Shown: positions 1-8,048, counted from the first letter of the stretch. The stretch is DNA of 32,502 nt from Erysipelotrichaceae bacterium (GCA_017550145.1 JAFZQG010000030.1:1-32502), one strand, 5' to 3'. Made by a program: numbers and translations. The notes: generated by a model not told the origin, from the letters alone.

Positions 1-676
1 ACTTCAAAGGATAGATATCGGTATTATTCAACAGTTCCAGCATTTTTTTAAGCAGATAACGGTTATAATTGAAGACCTTAACCATATCCGCTAAAGTAGC
101 CAGACCGCCATAGACAGTACTTAACTCATCATATCTGATCGAATTTGATAATAAAGCGCATAAGCCTCCCGCACACATATCCTCATATTTATCGGGAAAC
201 AGATCAGGATGAAGATAACAATCACATAAAGGCTCATTTTCATATTCATGATGGTCGATTATAAAAGTCTTTAAGCCTTTTTCTTTAGCGTATTCCAGTT
301 CTTCGCTTGCGATGATCCCGTTATCGACACAGACGATAACATCAAAACCGTTATCATTTGCGGTATCGACGATCTTCTTGGAAATACCGTAACCTTCTCT
401 GGTACGGGATGGAATATAGTAATTACTGGAAATGCCAAGATCATCAAAAAGCTTCTTCATGATCGTGGTGGCACAGATACCATCACAGTCATAATCGCCC
501 ACAATAAAAAATCTTTTATCACTGTAAGATAAAAGCTTTTCTCTGAATTTGTTTATGATGTCGAGATCATAATCGATCGTGAACTTATCGGTATCGAGTT
601 CACTTTCATTTATGCCGTTGATCCTGCAGATCCTTTCTTTCAAGGGAAGATCATCGGTATTGAAGACATATTTCAT
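1..676 (-). CDS. recJ: RecJ-like single-stranded-DNA exonuclease, DHH family (3' end cut by window)
   Basis: The N-terminal 225 codons are visible; the C-terminus lies beyond base 1. The translation begins MKYVFNTDDLPLKER and carries DHH-phosphoesterase motifs in order: DYDCDG near residue 60 (motif I), DNG near residue 116, and IDHHE near residue 137, the namesake DHH motif that binds Mn2+. This N-terminal extension before motif I, followed by these motifs, is typical of RecJ, the 5'-3' single-strand exonuclease of recombination and mismatch repair. The ATG at 676-674 overlaps the mraY stop codon in an ATGA arrangement, so it is probably translationally coupled to the cell-wall cluster. A different DHH nuclease cannot be excluded because the DHHA1 and OB regions are not visible. 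Confidence 0.85.
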   Translation of the reverse strand, partial: MKYVFNTDDLPLKERICRINGINESELDTDKFTIDYDLDIINKFREKLLSYSDKRFFIVGDYDCDGICATTIMKKLFDDLGISSNYYIPSRTREGYGISKKIVDTANDNGFDVIVCVDNGIIASEELEYAKEKGLKTFIIDHHEYENEPLCDCYLHPDLFPDKYEDMCAGGLCALLSNSIRYDELSTVYGGLATLADMVKVFNYNRYLLKKMLELLNNTDIYPLK

Positions 677-1647
677 ATAGTATTAAGAGCTATAAACAGA
701 CCGATAATAGCTAAAACCAGTTCAACGAGATAGAAAGATAAAACGATATTCTCTTCCTTATGTCCCTTGATCACAAAAGCATAATGGATCGGTGTATAGG
801 AGAAGACCCGTTTATGAAAAAGTCTGACGGAAATCTGCTGTAAACATACACAGAACATTTCTACCACAAAGACACCGCCGATAAAGAATAAAGCAATATT
901 CACATCCATGACAATTCCCAGAGAAGCAAATAGAGCGCCTAAGGCGAGCGATCCGCTGTCTCCCATGAAGATCTTAGCCGGATGGAAATTAAAGCGCAGA
1001 TAGCCGCTTAATCCGCCTAAAATGCAGATAAGGAAAACAAAGATATGAATATAAGACAATCTGTAAGCCAGATAGACAAAAGGCAGTAAGGCAATAAAGG
1101 AAACACCGGCACAAAGGCCATCCATACCATCGGTGAAGTTTACCGCATTGGCTTCAGCCATATATAAAAGCGTCATGAAACCAAGGAAGAGATACCACTT
1201 GATATGAACCGTGTAATGGATAAACGGGATCGTAACCTGGGTAGGAATAATATCTCTGAAAGCCAGGAATAAGACAGCCGTATAGACAAACTCCATGATC
1301 AGTCTGGTCTTGGCGGACAATCCTTCATTGGAATGAGATTTGATTATTAATGTATCGTCGATAAAACCGACGGAACAGTATAAGACATATGATAATAAGA
1401 CAAACAATGCTCGTCTGTCACTAAGACATCTATGATCGACCAAGACAAAAACAATGATCGGAATAACGACAAACAGTAAGCCGCCCATGATCGGCGTCTT
1501 ACCCTTGCTTTTGAATTCCTCCAAGGCATATTCCGAAGTTACCTGATTGATGTCTCTTCTTTTAAGGTATGCGATAAAGCGTGGCATTGCCACAAACATT
1601 GCCGCTACACTTAAAACAAAACCCAATAAAGCACTTAAAAGTATCAT
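673..1647 (-). CDS. mraY: Phospho-N-acetylmuramoyl-pentapeptide transferase MraY
   Basis: MraY transfers phospho-MurNAc-pentapeptide from UDP to undecaprenyl phosphate, forming lipid I at the inner face of the membrane. The 324-residue protein has about ten hydrophobic segments and the family motifs: the Asp pair D97-D98 (FIDD), NFTDGMDG at 170-177 and MGDSGS at 228-233 with the metal-binding Asp. The C-terminal motif that is usually PIHHHFE reads PIHYAFV at 286-292, so two of three histidines and the Glu are replaced. Length is normal for the family. It follows the PBP gene by 27 bp and overlaps recJ by 4 bp; murD, which often follows mraY, is absent here. Product is well supported; the effect of the altered motif is unknown. 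Confidence 0.93.
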   Translation of the reverse strand: MILLSALLGFVLSVAAMFVAMPRFIAYLKRRDINQVTSEYALEEFKSKGKTPIMGGLLFVVIPIIVFVLVDHRCLSDRRALFVLLSYVLYCSVGFIDDTLIIKSHSNEGLSAKTRLIMEFVYTAVLFLAFRDIIPTQVTIPFIHYTVHIKWYLFLGFMTLLYMAEANAVNFTDGMDGLCAGVSFIALLPFVYLAYRLSYIHIFVFLICILGGLSGYLRFNFHPAKIFMGDSGSLALGALFASLGIVMDVNIALFFIGGVFVVEMFCVCLQQISVRLFHKRVFSYTPIHYAFVIKGHKEENIVLSFYLVELVLAIIGLFIALNTI

Positions 1648-1674
1648 ATCCGTTATTATACACCAATATTATGA

Positions 1675-3891
1675 TTATTCTTCAACTGTCGAACTTTCCT
1701 CGACTGCAGGATTTTCTTCCTTTTCCGTATAGTTGATATCACGGAAACGGATCGTTATTTCCGTTGAAGAATCAACACTGCTTCCCGGCGAAACAGACTG
1801 TTCATAAGCTATACCGTAACCATCTAACTTAAATGAGAGCTTTGACAGTGTCCAGTAACTGATGACTTCCTTTCTGGTCCAGTTAGTGAAATCAGGCAAT
1901 GTCATACTGTTGCCGTCAGTTAATAAGAATACTCTCTGGTTTGTATAGACGTTCTCATAAGCTTTAGGATACTGATCGATGACATTGTTTCCATCAGAGA
2001 TCTCATAGATATTCACATCCATTTCTTCAAGGATATCTTTCGCATTATTGACACTCTTTGAAAGCAGATTAGGCATCTCATAACGGTAGATATGTTTCTC
2101 CCCTTCGACTGTTTCATCATTGATACTTAATCCTTCTAATAAAGCGATCCTATCGATCAGATCAGGAATCGGTTTAATGTCGTAATTGTAGTAAACAGTC
2201 CTTGGTGAAACATAGGCAAAATAAACCATATACTGCGGATCCTCATATGGGAATCCCAGCATGCAGGAAATGATATTCTGATCTTCCGCATAGCCGCCAT
2301 CTTCAGGAATTTCTGAAGTACCGGTCTTGCCCATGACTTCCACGGTCTTGGCTGCATAGTGACGGCAGGTTCCGTCAGGTTCGGCTACAACTCTTCTTAA
2401 AAGATCCTGCATCTGCTTTGCAGTATCCTTGCTTATAGGATTGGAAACAACTTTTCTTGATCCCTGATAGACGACTTTATTCGTATTCGGATCAACTATC
2501 TTATCGACAAAATACGGTTTGATCATTTCACCGTTGCCGAAAATAGCGGTATAAGTCTGTAACAGCTGCAGCATCGTCGTCGAAGAACCCTGGCCGTAGG
2601 TGGCCGTAATATCATCGACCGGCGATAATCCATAGTTGGTATAACCCGATACCTCATCGATACCGTCGCTGTTTACCGTCTGATATAAATGATATTTATT
2701 CAGATAGTCCTCAAAATTGTCGATACCGACATATTGTGACAGTAAGGTCGCTGTAGCGACGTTACTGGAATAGATAAATCCGTAATCCAATGGAATGGTT
2801 CCCCAGTCCAGCTTATCGACATTATAGATACAGCCTAGCTGATTACCGGAATAGGTCCTGGCAGTTGAAGCCGTATAACAGTAAGGTGATGAATCAAAAC
2901 CTCTATCGCCGTCATAGACACCCAAGTCCATAGCTGCCGAATAGATGACCGCTTTCATAACCGAACCCGGTTCATACGCAAGCTGAGAGCCGTAGTTTAC
3001 CTGAACATCGTCAGAAGAAAGTTGATTTGGATTGTAAGAAGGAGTCTGACCCCAGGCAAGGATCTTGCCTGTTTTGACTTCAACTACAGCTCCCCATGCT
3101 CGGCTTGCGTCTTTAGCTTCCATCGTGGTACTTAGGGCAGTATTCAAAGCTTCCTGTATGGAAACATCCAAAGTAAGATAAACATCATAACCGTTTATCG
3201 CCTCTTTAGTTTCTTCATACATTCCCGGAAGGATATATCCGTATTTGTCACGCTGATATGAATGATAACCATCCGTACCGGATAGTTCATCATTCAGATA
3301 TGATTCAACTCCGAGTTTTCCTACAAGCTTACCAGTATTATCGGATTGGGCAAAACCGACTAACTGCGGTGAAAATGATTCACCATACGGATAATAACGC
3401 TTATAGGAGTTGCGGAATTCGATGCCATGAAGGTTCAGAGCTTCGATCTGATTCTTCTGTTCCTCGGAAAGATTTCTTCCCGCTGCACCCAGTTCGACCT
3501 GATAAAGATTGGAATTGGAAACCAGGATATTGTATATATCACCCGGAGCCATTTCCAGAATCGGAGCCAAAGCATCCGCAGTTAACTGCGGGTTATCGAC
3601 ATAAGCGATCTCATCAGAAGAAGATAATCTGTCAGGATCAAGGAAACAGATAATGTCATAAGTCTGTACATCCTGAGCAACGATCGATCCTTCATTGTCA
3701 TAAATGACGCCTCTTGACGCAAAGATCGTCTCATCGACATTGGATACAGACTGCACATAATTGATCAATGAGGTATTGGAACGGATATGGATCTTTCCGA
3801 CCGTAACCAAAAAAACGTTGACGATAACGATTAACGATATCCCCAACATCACAGAATACAGAAAACGAAGTCGATTATTACTTCGTTTCAT
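1675..3891 (-). CDS. Class B penicillin-binding protein with PASTA domains (PBP2x/FtsI type)
   Basis: This is the transpeptidase that cross-links septal peptidoglycan in the divisome. The 738-residue protein has a short cytoplasmic tail, one membrane anchor (about 11-31), a PBP dimerisation domain (about 55-220) and a transpeptidase domain. Catalytic motifs are visible: SVMK with nucleophile S310 and K313, SSN at 375-377, and KTG at 522-524. Two C-terminal PASTA repeats follow (about 605-660 and 670-725), as in PBP2x and SpoVD. The tail is rich in Glu. It lies between ftsL and mraY, 3 bp after ftsL, the normal position for the division PBP of this cluster. I give no symbol because pbpB, pbpX and ftsI are all used for this orthologue. 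Confidence 0.94.
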   Translation of the reverse strand: MKRSNNRLRFLYSVMLGISLIVIVNVFLVTVGKIHIRSNTSLINYVQSVSNVDETIFASRGVIYDNEGSIVAQDVQTYDIICFLDPDRLSSSDEIAYVDNPQLTADALAPILEMAPGDIYNILVSNSNLYQVELGAAGRNLSEEQKNQIEALNLHGIEFRNSYKRYYPYGESFSPQLVGFAQSDNTGKLVGKLGVESYLNDELSGTDGYHSYQRDKYGYILPGMYEETKEAINGYDVYLTLDVSIQEALNTALSTTMEAKDASRAWGAVVEVKTGKILAWGQTPSYNPNQLSSDDVQVNYGSQLAYEPGSVMKAVIYSAAMDLGVYDGDRGFDSSPYCYTASTARTYSGNQLGCIYNVDKLDWGTIPLDYGFIYSSNVATATLLSQYVGIDNFEDYLNKYHLYQTVNSDGIDEVSGYTNYGLSPVDDITATYGQGSSTTMLQLLQTYTAIFGNGEMIKPYFVDKIVDPNTNKVVYQGSRKVVSNPISKDTAKQMQDLLRRVVAEPDGTCRHYAAKTVEVMGKTGTSEIPEDGGYAEDQNIISCMLGFPYEDPQYMVYFAYVSPRTVYYNYDIKPIPDLIDRIALLEGLSINDETVEGEKHIYRYEMPNLLSKSVNNAKDILEEMDVNIYEISDGNNVIDQYPKAYENVYTNQRVFLLTDGNSMTLPDFTNWTRKEVISYWTLSKLSFKLDGYGIAYEQSVSPGSSVDSSTEITIRFRDINYTEKEENPAVEESSTVEE

Positions 3892-3894
3892 TGT

Positions 3895-4194
3895 TTATTC
3901 TCCCGCGATGGAAATTATATTGTCGGTGTACTGATCGAGGTTGGCTTCGGCAGCTGCCGCATATATTCTTTCCTTACTCTCGAGATTGGATATTTCGTAA
4001 TTAAGTGTCTGGTTCTGAGCCTTTAAGATCGCCAGTTCTTCATTCATGGTCTGAATCTTCATGGTAAGTCTGGTATTGGCGGTATTAACCAGCAAAGAAC
4101 TTACGAGCCAGGAGAAAAGCGCAAAAGTAAAAAGGATGATAGCTATACCATTAAGACTTAATCTTCTTCTTTTCTTCTTAACTAACTTTGCCAT
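3895..4194 (-). CDS. ftsL: FtsL-like septum formation protein
   Basis: A 99-residue bitopic membrane protein. A basic stretch (KLVKKKRRR, residues 3-11) is followed by one transmembrane helix (about 15-37) and an extracytoplasmic coiled-coil-like segment with heptad Leu/Ile/Met. This architecture and the position between rsmH and the division PBP identify it as FtsL, which works with FtsB/DivIC to recruit and activate the septal synthase. FtsL sequences diverge strongly, so the call rests on topology and synteny. Its start overlaps the rsmH 3' end by 17 bp, so translation is probably coupled. Confidence 0.82.
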   Translation of the reverse strand: MAKLVKKKRRRLSLNGIAIILFTFALFSWLVSSLLVNTANTRLTMKIQTMNEELAILKAQNQTLNYEISNLESKERIYAAAAEANLDQYTDNIISIAGE

Positions 4195-5092
4195 GTACCT
4201 TCTTTACTCCTCTGATAATCGCGCTTTTGGCACGGGTGTTCTTGGCGATCTCTGCTTCATCGGGTTTATCACCGTGATTAAGCAGGACATAATCCGCTTC
4301 TTTGACCTGTTCGGGTCTTAAAGCAATGCGCTTGTCATCTTCGACACTTGTCAGTTTCTTAAAGTGTCTTTTGACGAGCTTATCTTCAAGTGAGTGGAAA
4401 GTAATGATAACTACCCTTCCATTCACCTTTAGAATTCCATCCATTTCTTCCAGGAATGTTTTTAGTGAATTGAGTTCATGGTTGACTTCGATCCTGATAG
4501 CCTGGAAACTCTGTTTGGCCGGATGTCCTTTCTTGGAAAGAACCTTGTTCGGTAAAGCACTTTTGATTACTTCAACGAGTTTTAAAGTGCTTTCGATCGG
4601 CCTGTTTTCAACGATCTTCTTTGCAATCTTTCTGGCGAATTTTTCCTCACCATACTCCCATAAGACATCAGCCAATCTTTCTTCGCTGTATCTGTTTACG
4701 ACATCATATGCGCTTAGTTCATCTTCCTTATTCATGCGCATATCCAGCGGTCCATCATAGCGGTAGGAAAAACCTCTTTCCGCTTCATCAAACTGCGGCG
4801 AAGAAACACCCAGATCAAGCAGAATACCATCAACCTGATCAACGTAATTCTTCATATTCATATAGTTGTCATGAATGAATACGACATTGTCATATTCTTT
4901 CAGCAGCTCTTTTGATTCTTCGATTGCCTCTTCATCCAAATCGAAGCAATACAGTTTACCTTTTTTAAGTTTCTCCAGAATCAGTCTGGAATGGCCGCCT
5001 CTTCCGAGTGTTCCGTCCACATAGATGCCGTCTTCCTTGACATCGAGCAATTCGATGGCCTTATCCGGCATGACCGAAATGTGCTTAGTCAT
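4178..5092 (-). CDS. rsmH: 16S rRNA (cytosine(1402)-N4)-methyltransferase RsmH
   Basis: RsmH (formerly MraW) methylates N4 of C1402 in the 16S rRNA decoding centre using S-adenosylmethionine. The 304-residue protein starts MTKHISVMPDKAIELL and shows the glycine-rich SAM-binding motif VDGTLGRGGHS (about 25-35), then LLDLGVSSPQ and the ERGFSYR signature. Family motifs FQAIRIEVNHEL and ITFHSLEDKLVK follow in the C-terminal half. Length and order are standard. It overlaps mraZ by 8 bp at its start and ftsL by 17 bp at its end, as expected inside a dcw operon. Confidence 0.96.
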   Translation of the reverse strand: MTKHISVMPDKAIELLDVKEDGIYVDGTLGRGGHSRLILEKLKKGKLYCFDLDEEAIEESKELLKEYDNVVFIHDNYMNMKNYVDQVDGILLDLGVSSPQFDEAERGFSYRYDGPLDMRMNKEDELSAYDVVNRYSEERLADVLWEYGEEKFARKIAKKIVENRPIESTLKLVEVIKSALPNKVLSKKGHPAKQSFQAIRIEVNHELNSLKTFLEEMDGILKVNGRVVIITFHSLEDKLVKRHFKKLTSVEDDKRIALRPEQVKEADYVLLNHGDKPDEAEIAKNTRAKSAIIRGVKKVHGKVS

Positions 5093-5522
5093 TTTTCAAC
5101 AGCTCACTCAGATTTTCCGCTACATCTTCAAAGTTATCGGAAGCTTCGAGATAGTAGTTGTCCCAGGTTGTCTTATCCCAGATTTCGATATGGTCATTGG
5201 CGCCGATCACGACACACTCTTTGACGATATTCACCGGTTTAGACAGGAAGGACGGGATCTGAATTCTTCCCTGATTGTCCAGCGTACATTCGGTTGCCGT
5301 ACTTGTCAGCATTCTGATGTACTGTCTGGCTGATTTTTTGGTTGTCGGAAGTTTGTTTATTTCTTCGAAGAGCTTATCCCACTGTTCGAGCGAATAAATG
5401 GTCAAACAGCCATCCAAACCTCTGGTCAGGATAAAAGTCGTATGCAGTTCATCACGGAACTTGCTGGGAACGATAATACGCCCTTTTGCGTCAAGGTTAT
5501 GTTGATATTCACCTATGAACAT
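5085..5522 (-). CDS. mraZ: Transcriptional regulator MraZ
   Basis: MraZ is the ring-forming DNA-binding regulator that heads dcw clusters. The 145-residue protein starts MFIGEYQHNLDAKGR, the canonical MraZ N-terminus. It has two AbrB/SpoVT-like domains, each with the DxxGR signature: DAKGRIIVP at about 11-19 and DNQGRIQIP at about 85-93. The start at 5522 is fixed by that conserved N-terminus, although the upstream sequence has no convincing Shine-Dalgarno, only GTGGG. Four GTGG boxes spaced exactly 10 bp lie just upstream, so autoregulation is very likely. It overlaps rsmH by 8 bp. Confidence 0.96.
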   Translation of the reverse strand: MFIGEYQHNLDAKGRIIVPSKFRDELHTTFILTRGLDGCLTIYSLEQWDKLFEEINKLPTTKKSARQYIRMLTSTATECTLDNQGRIQIPSFLSKPVNIVKECVVIGANDHIEIWDKTTWDNYYLEASDNFEDVAENLSELLKND

Positions 5523-5525
5523 TTC

Positions 5526-5559
5526 CCACTTTTACCCACAATCAGCCACTTTCTACCAC
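5526..5559 (-). promoter_or_regulatory. Four tandem MraZ-binding boxes
   Basis: Read on the minus strand, GTGG occurs four times with an exact 10-bp period: plus-strand CCAC at 5526-5529, 5536-5539, 5546-5549 and 5556-5559. Each box is followed by two or three variable bases and an A-rich spacer. MraZ proteins are known to bind short GTG/TGGG-type repeats at 10-bp spacing, one per helical turn. The array spans roughly +1 to +35 of the predicted transcript, between the -10 element and the mraZ start codon, so bound MraZ would obstruct initiation. Spacing is seen directly; binding is inferred. Confidence 0.8.
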
Positions 5560-5560
5560 T

Positions 5561-5589
5561 ATTATTCCATTTTGCAGGGTAAATGTAAA
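5561..5589 (-). promoter_or_regulatory. Sigma-A-type promoter of the mraZ operon
   Basis: On the minus strand TTTACA (5589-5584) and AATAAT (5566-5561) are separated by exactly 17 bp, close to the housekeeping consensus. Predicted initiation is near 5554, inside the MraZ box array, giving a leader of about 32 nt. Confidence 0.7.
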
Positions 5590-5596
5590 GAAAAAA

Positions 5597-5614
5597 GTGC
5601 AGAATTTTCTGCAC
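5597..5614 (-). terminator. Hairpin terminator between rpmF and mraZ
   Basis: A perfect 8-bp stem (GTGCAGAA / TTCTGCAC) with a 2-base loop is flanked by A6 on the left and T4 on the right, so it can work in both directions. On the minus strand the U-run ends just before the mraZ -35 box. It would insulate the division operon from rpmF read-through. Confidence 0.75.
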
Positions 5615-5663
5615 TTTTATCGCTTTTTTATAGATTTTTACTGTTTTTTACTTAAAACGGCAT

Positions 5664-5687
5664 AAAAAAAGAAGAATCACTTCTTCT
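5664..5687 (-). terminator. rpmF intrinsic terminator
   Basis: On the minus strand a 7-bp perfect stem AGAAGAA / TTCTTCT with a 4-base loop (GTGA) is followed by a run of Us. The stem begins within the rpmF stop codon. It is the first of two hairpins between rpmF and mraZ. Confidence 0.75.
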
Positions 5688-5835
5688 ATTTTGCGCCACA
5701 GTTAGGGCAGGCACGATGAGCCAGTTTGTATTCACCGCAAGATGGGCATTTTACCATTGTCGGTGCCATTAATTTATAATGAGTTCTTCTTTTTGCTTTA
5801 CGTGTCTTCGAATTTCTTCTCTGCTGAACAGCCAT
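5686..5835 (-). CDS. rpmF: 50S ribosomal protein L32
   Basis: A 49-codon gene starting [19 protein letters not shown], the typical L32 N-terminus. A zinc ribbon follows, CPSC at 30-33 and CPNC at 43-46. L32 is a small protein of the large ribosomal subunit. A strong Shine-Dalgarno AGGAGG precedes the ATG by 10 nt. The start lies 2 bp after the yceD stop, the classical yceD-rpmF pair. An intrinsic terminator overlaps the stop codon. Confidence 0.97.
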   Translation of the reverse strand: MAVQQRRNSKTRKAKRRTHYKLMAPTMVKCPSCGEYKLAHRACPNCGAK

Positions 5836-5837
5836 TG

Positions 5838-6332
5838 CTAATTTTCCTCCTCAACCTTCCATTCTTTAAGCTTCTGTAACCGCGGATCTATTTCATCTTT
5901 AGAAGATGATTCATAGTCTTCTTCGGATACGAAAGCCCAACCGTCCCCTCTAGAATACTCTATTTTTTCTTTTTTTACAACTTTTATCGGAACTTCCGGA
6001 AGCACTATATATAATACCATATCTTCGATCTCTTTGCTCTCATCAATGAAGAAACCTTCTTCATCTAATTTATGCACAACTTTCTCATCTTCGCTCAGAT
6101 CGAATGGTACATAAACATCCTCTAAAGAAATGGCACACGGACATACCATCTGACCGGTGATATGATAGTTGATCCTGAGCTCATCAGAAGCATCATAATA
6201 GAAAGAAATATCACCTTCCACTGCTTCCAGTCTTCTTAAGAAAACATTATCTGAAATCTCATATCTTTCAATATGTACCGGATAGACCTTTTCATTGGCG
6301 ATGTTGGCAAGATCTTTAAGATATATTTTCAT
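5838..6332 (-). CDS. yceD: YceD family protein (DUF177), rpmF-linked
   Basis: YceD/DUF177 proteins are encoded just before L32 in most bacteria and are linked to 23S rRNA accumulation and ribosome assembly; the mechanism is not settled. I start it at the ATG at 6332 ([16 protein letters not shown]), which matches the usual N-terminus, and reject an 18-residue upstream extension that would run into the divergent tmcAL gene. The protein is 164 residues, has a CPC motif near residue 81, and is acidic toward its end. A TATAAT box ends 6 nt before this ATG, so the transcript may be leaderless. Confidence 0.88.
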   Translation of the reverse strand: MKIYLKDLANIANEKVYPVHIERYEISDNVFLRRLEAVEGDISFYYDASDELRINYHITGQMVCPCAISLEDVYVPFDLSEDEKVVHKLDEEGFFIDESKEIEDMVLYIVLPEVPIKVVKKEKIEYSRGDGWAFVSEEDYESSSKDEIDPRLQKLKEWKVEEEN

Positions 6333-6338
6333 ACAGAA

Positions 6339-6348
6339 ATTATATAAT
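6339..6348. promoter_or_regulatory. Overlapping divergent -10 boxes for yceD and tmcAL
   Basis: The two start codons are only 22 bp apart. The plus strand has TATAAT at 6343-6348, six bases before the GTG at 6355. The minus strand has TATAAT at 6344-6339, six bases before the ATG at 6332. Both boxes share two bases. Initiation seven bases after each box would fall on the first base of each start codon, giving two leaderless mRNAs. Neither gene has a Shine-Dalgarno and -35 elements are weak. Confidence 0.5.
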
Positions 6349-6354
6349 AATCTT

Positions 6355-7443
6355 GTGAAAAAGACAGGAATAATAGTCGAGTACAACCCGTTCCATAACG
6401 GACATAAATATCATATCGAACAAGCCAGAGAAATCACTCAACCGGATGTCCTTATTGCCTGCATGAGCGGTAACTATAACCAGCGCGGTGATCTTTCGAT
6501 CATCAATAAATATGAGAAAACAAAAGCTGCATTATCTAATGGTGTCGACCTCGTTCTTGAACTGCCTTATATCTATACCGTTCAGAACGCCTATGTCTTC
6601 GGATCAAAAGCAGTTGAAATACTGAATCGCTTCAATATCGATGATCTTGTCTTCGGTTCTGAAACCAATAATCTGGAAGAACTTAAAAAATACGCTGAAC
6701 TGGAAGTCGATGTCACCAGACTCAAGCAGCTCATGCATGACGGCAATTCATATCCCAAATCATATGGTTTATTAAGCGGCTCGTTATATCCTAATGACAT
6801 GCTGGCGGTAACATATCTAAAAGCCTTAAGAGGAACTGATATAAACCCTGTATCCGTTCAAAGAACTAACGATTATCTCTCAGAAGACTTAGATCTAATA
6901 TCTTCTGCTACAGCCATCAGAAAGGCTGTAAAAGAAAATAAAGACATATCCAAAGCCACACCAATAACCATAAATGAACCGGTATTCAATGAAGATCTTT
7001 ATCCGTATATCAGAAGATTGCTTTTCACTATGGATAAAAAAGATCTCTCATCCATCGTCATGGTTGATGAAGGTATTGAAAACCTATTAAAAGAAAATGC
7101 GGTTAAATATGCCAACTACGATGACTTTATCAATGCCTCTATATCCAGAAGATATACCAGATCCAGAATTCAGAGGATTCTTTTACATATCGCCAATCAG
7201 ATAAAAAAAGAAGATGTTGAACATCTTCCGGAAATGAACTATGTCCGAGTATTGGGCTTTAATGAAAAAGGCCAGAAACTGCTTAAAGAGATGAAAGAAG
7301 AAATAAATATCATTACCCTCTTCAAGAATATTCCTGAACCATTCAAAGAAATCGAATGGAAAACTAATCTTCTTTATGCATCCTTACTGAAAGATTCCAA
7401 TTCCTATATTAAAAGAGAATTACAGGGACCGGTTATTATCTAA
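6355..7443 (+). CDS. tmcAL: tRNA(Met) cytidine acetate ligase TmcAL (YlbM family)
   Basis: TmcAL forms N4-acetylcytidine at the wobble position of elongator tRNA-Met from acetate and ATP. The start is placed at the GTG at 6355, giving VKKTGIIVEYNPFHNGH, which matches the conserved family N-terminus with its HNGH nucleotidyltransferase motif. An upstream ATG in frame would add 20 unlikely residues lying inside yceD. SGNYNQRGD and DLVLELPY follow, both family hallmarks. The protein is 362 residues, normal length. It diverges from yceD by 22 bp and ends tail to tail with the next gene, stop codons overlapping. Confidence 0.93.
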   Translation: MKKTGIIVEYNPFHNGHKYHIEQAREITQPDVLIACMSGNYNQRGDLSIINKYEKTKAALSNGVDLVLELPYIYTVQNAYVFGSKAVEILNRFNIDDLVFGSETNNLEELKKYAELEVDVTRLKQLMHDGNSYPKSYGLLSGSLYPNDMLAVTYLKALRGTDINPVSVQRTNDYLSEDLDLISSATAIRKAVKENKDISKATPITINEPVFNEDLYPYIRRLLFTMDKKDLSSIVMVDEGIENLLKENAVKYANYDDFINASISRRYTRSRIQRILLHIANQIKKEDVEHLPEMNYVRVLGFNEKGQKLLKEMKEEINIITLFKNIPEPFKEIEWKTNLLYASLLKDSNSYIKRELQGPVII

Positions 7444-7994
7444 AGTCTGATCCCTCTTACATAACAGAGATCATTTGAATCTATAACCTTAAATCCGTTC
7501 TTCTCATAGAACTTATTTCCTGATTCTTTATTTTTCCCTACTATCAGCATTAACCCTTTTACACCGTTATCTTTCATATGCTTTATTTCGGTTTTCAGTA
7601 ATATGGTTCCGATACCTTCGTGCTGATATCCCGGTTTAACATCAATATGGAAATGAGCCGGATAATCCTTTCCATATAATTCAAAACAATGTGTTTCCAG
7701 AAAGAATCTTTCTTCAAAGCCCAATTCACTGGCTCTTTCCTTAAAATCATTTTCGATATTGGAAATATACTGTCTATAATCCTTTGAAGCAAGTATATAT
7801 CCTACAGTCTCATTTTTATCTGTATCGATTGCTATAAAGCTGTTTTCTTTTTCGAATTTTGCATAGTATTCAACATAAAAATATAAACAGAATTCTTTTT
7901 CGTTCTGAGGTTTATTCGGATTGGAAGAATTAAGCTGATTTATCAGTCTTATATCTTCGAGATCCTGATCTGTTATTTTTCTTACTTCTATCAT
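7440..7994 (-). CDS. GNAT family N-acetyltransferase
   Basis: A 184-residue protein with the GNAT fold. The acetyl-CoA pyrophosphate loop is visible as GYQHEGIG at about 126-133, preceded by a beta-strand HFHIDV and followed by a helix. The C-terminal FYEKNGFKVI motif is typical of the last strand of the fold. The strand AHFHIDVKP plus YQHEGIG resembles the acetyltransferase domains attached to some hexosaminidases. The substrate cannot be predicted. Its TAG stop overlaps the tmcAL TAA stop on the other strand, and I see no separate terminator for either gene. Confidence 0.85.
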   Translation of the reverse strand: MIEVRKITDQDLEDIRLINQLNSSNPNKPQNEKEFCLYFYVEYYAKFEKENSFIAIDTDKNETVGYILASKDYRQYISNIENDFKERASELGFEERFFLETHCFELYGKDYPAHFHIDVKPGYQHEGIGTILLKTEIKHMKDNGVKGLMLIVGKNKESGNKFYEKNGFKVIDSNDLCYVRGIRL

Positions 7995-8010
7995 CTTTAT
8001 CTATTATCTC

Positions 8011-8038
8011 AAAAAAACGGCATACATCTGTATACCGT
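8011..8038 (-). terminator. Terminator after the periplasmic-sensor GGDEF-EAL gene
   Basis: On the minus strand the 9-bp stem ACGGTATAC / GTATGCCGT (one G-U pair), with a 4-base loop, is followed by seven Ts. It lies 11 bp past the stop codon at 8049. Confidence 0.8.
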
Positions 8039-8048
8039 TAATCATTAT

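Noticed and set aside
6333..6386. 18-residue N-terminal extension of yceD
   Set aside because: It overlaps the divergent tmcAL start and adds a hydrophobic stretch not found in the family.
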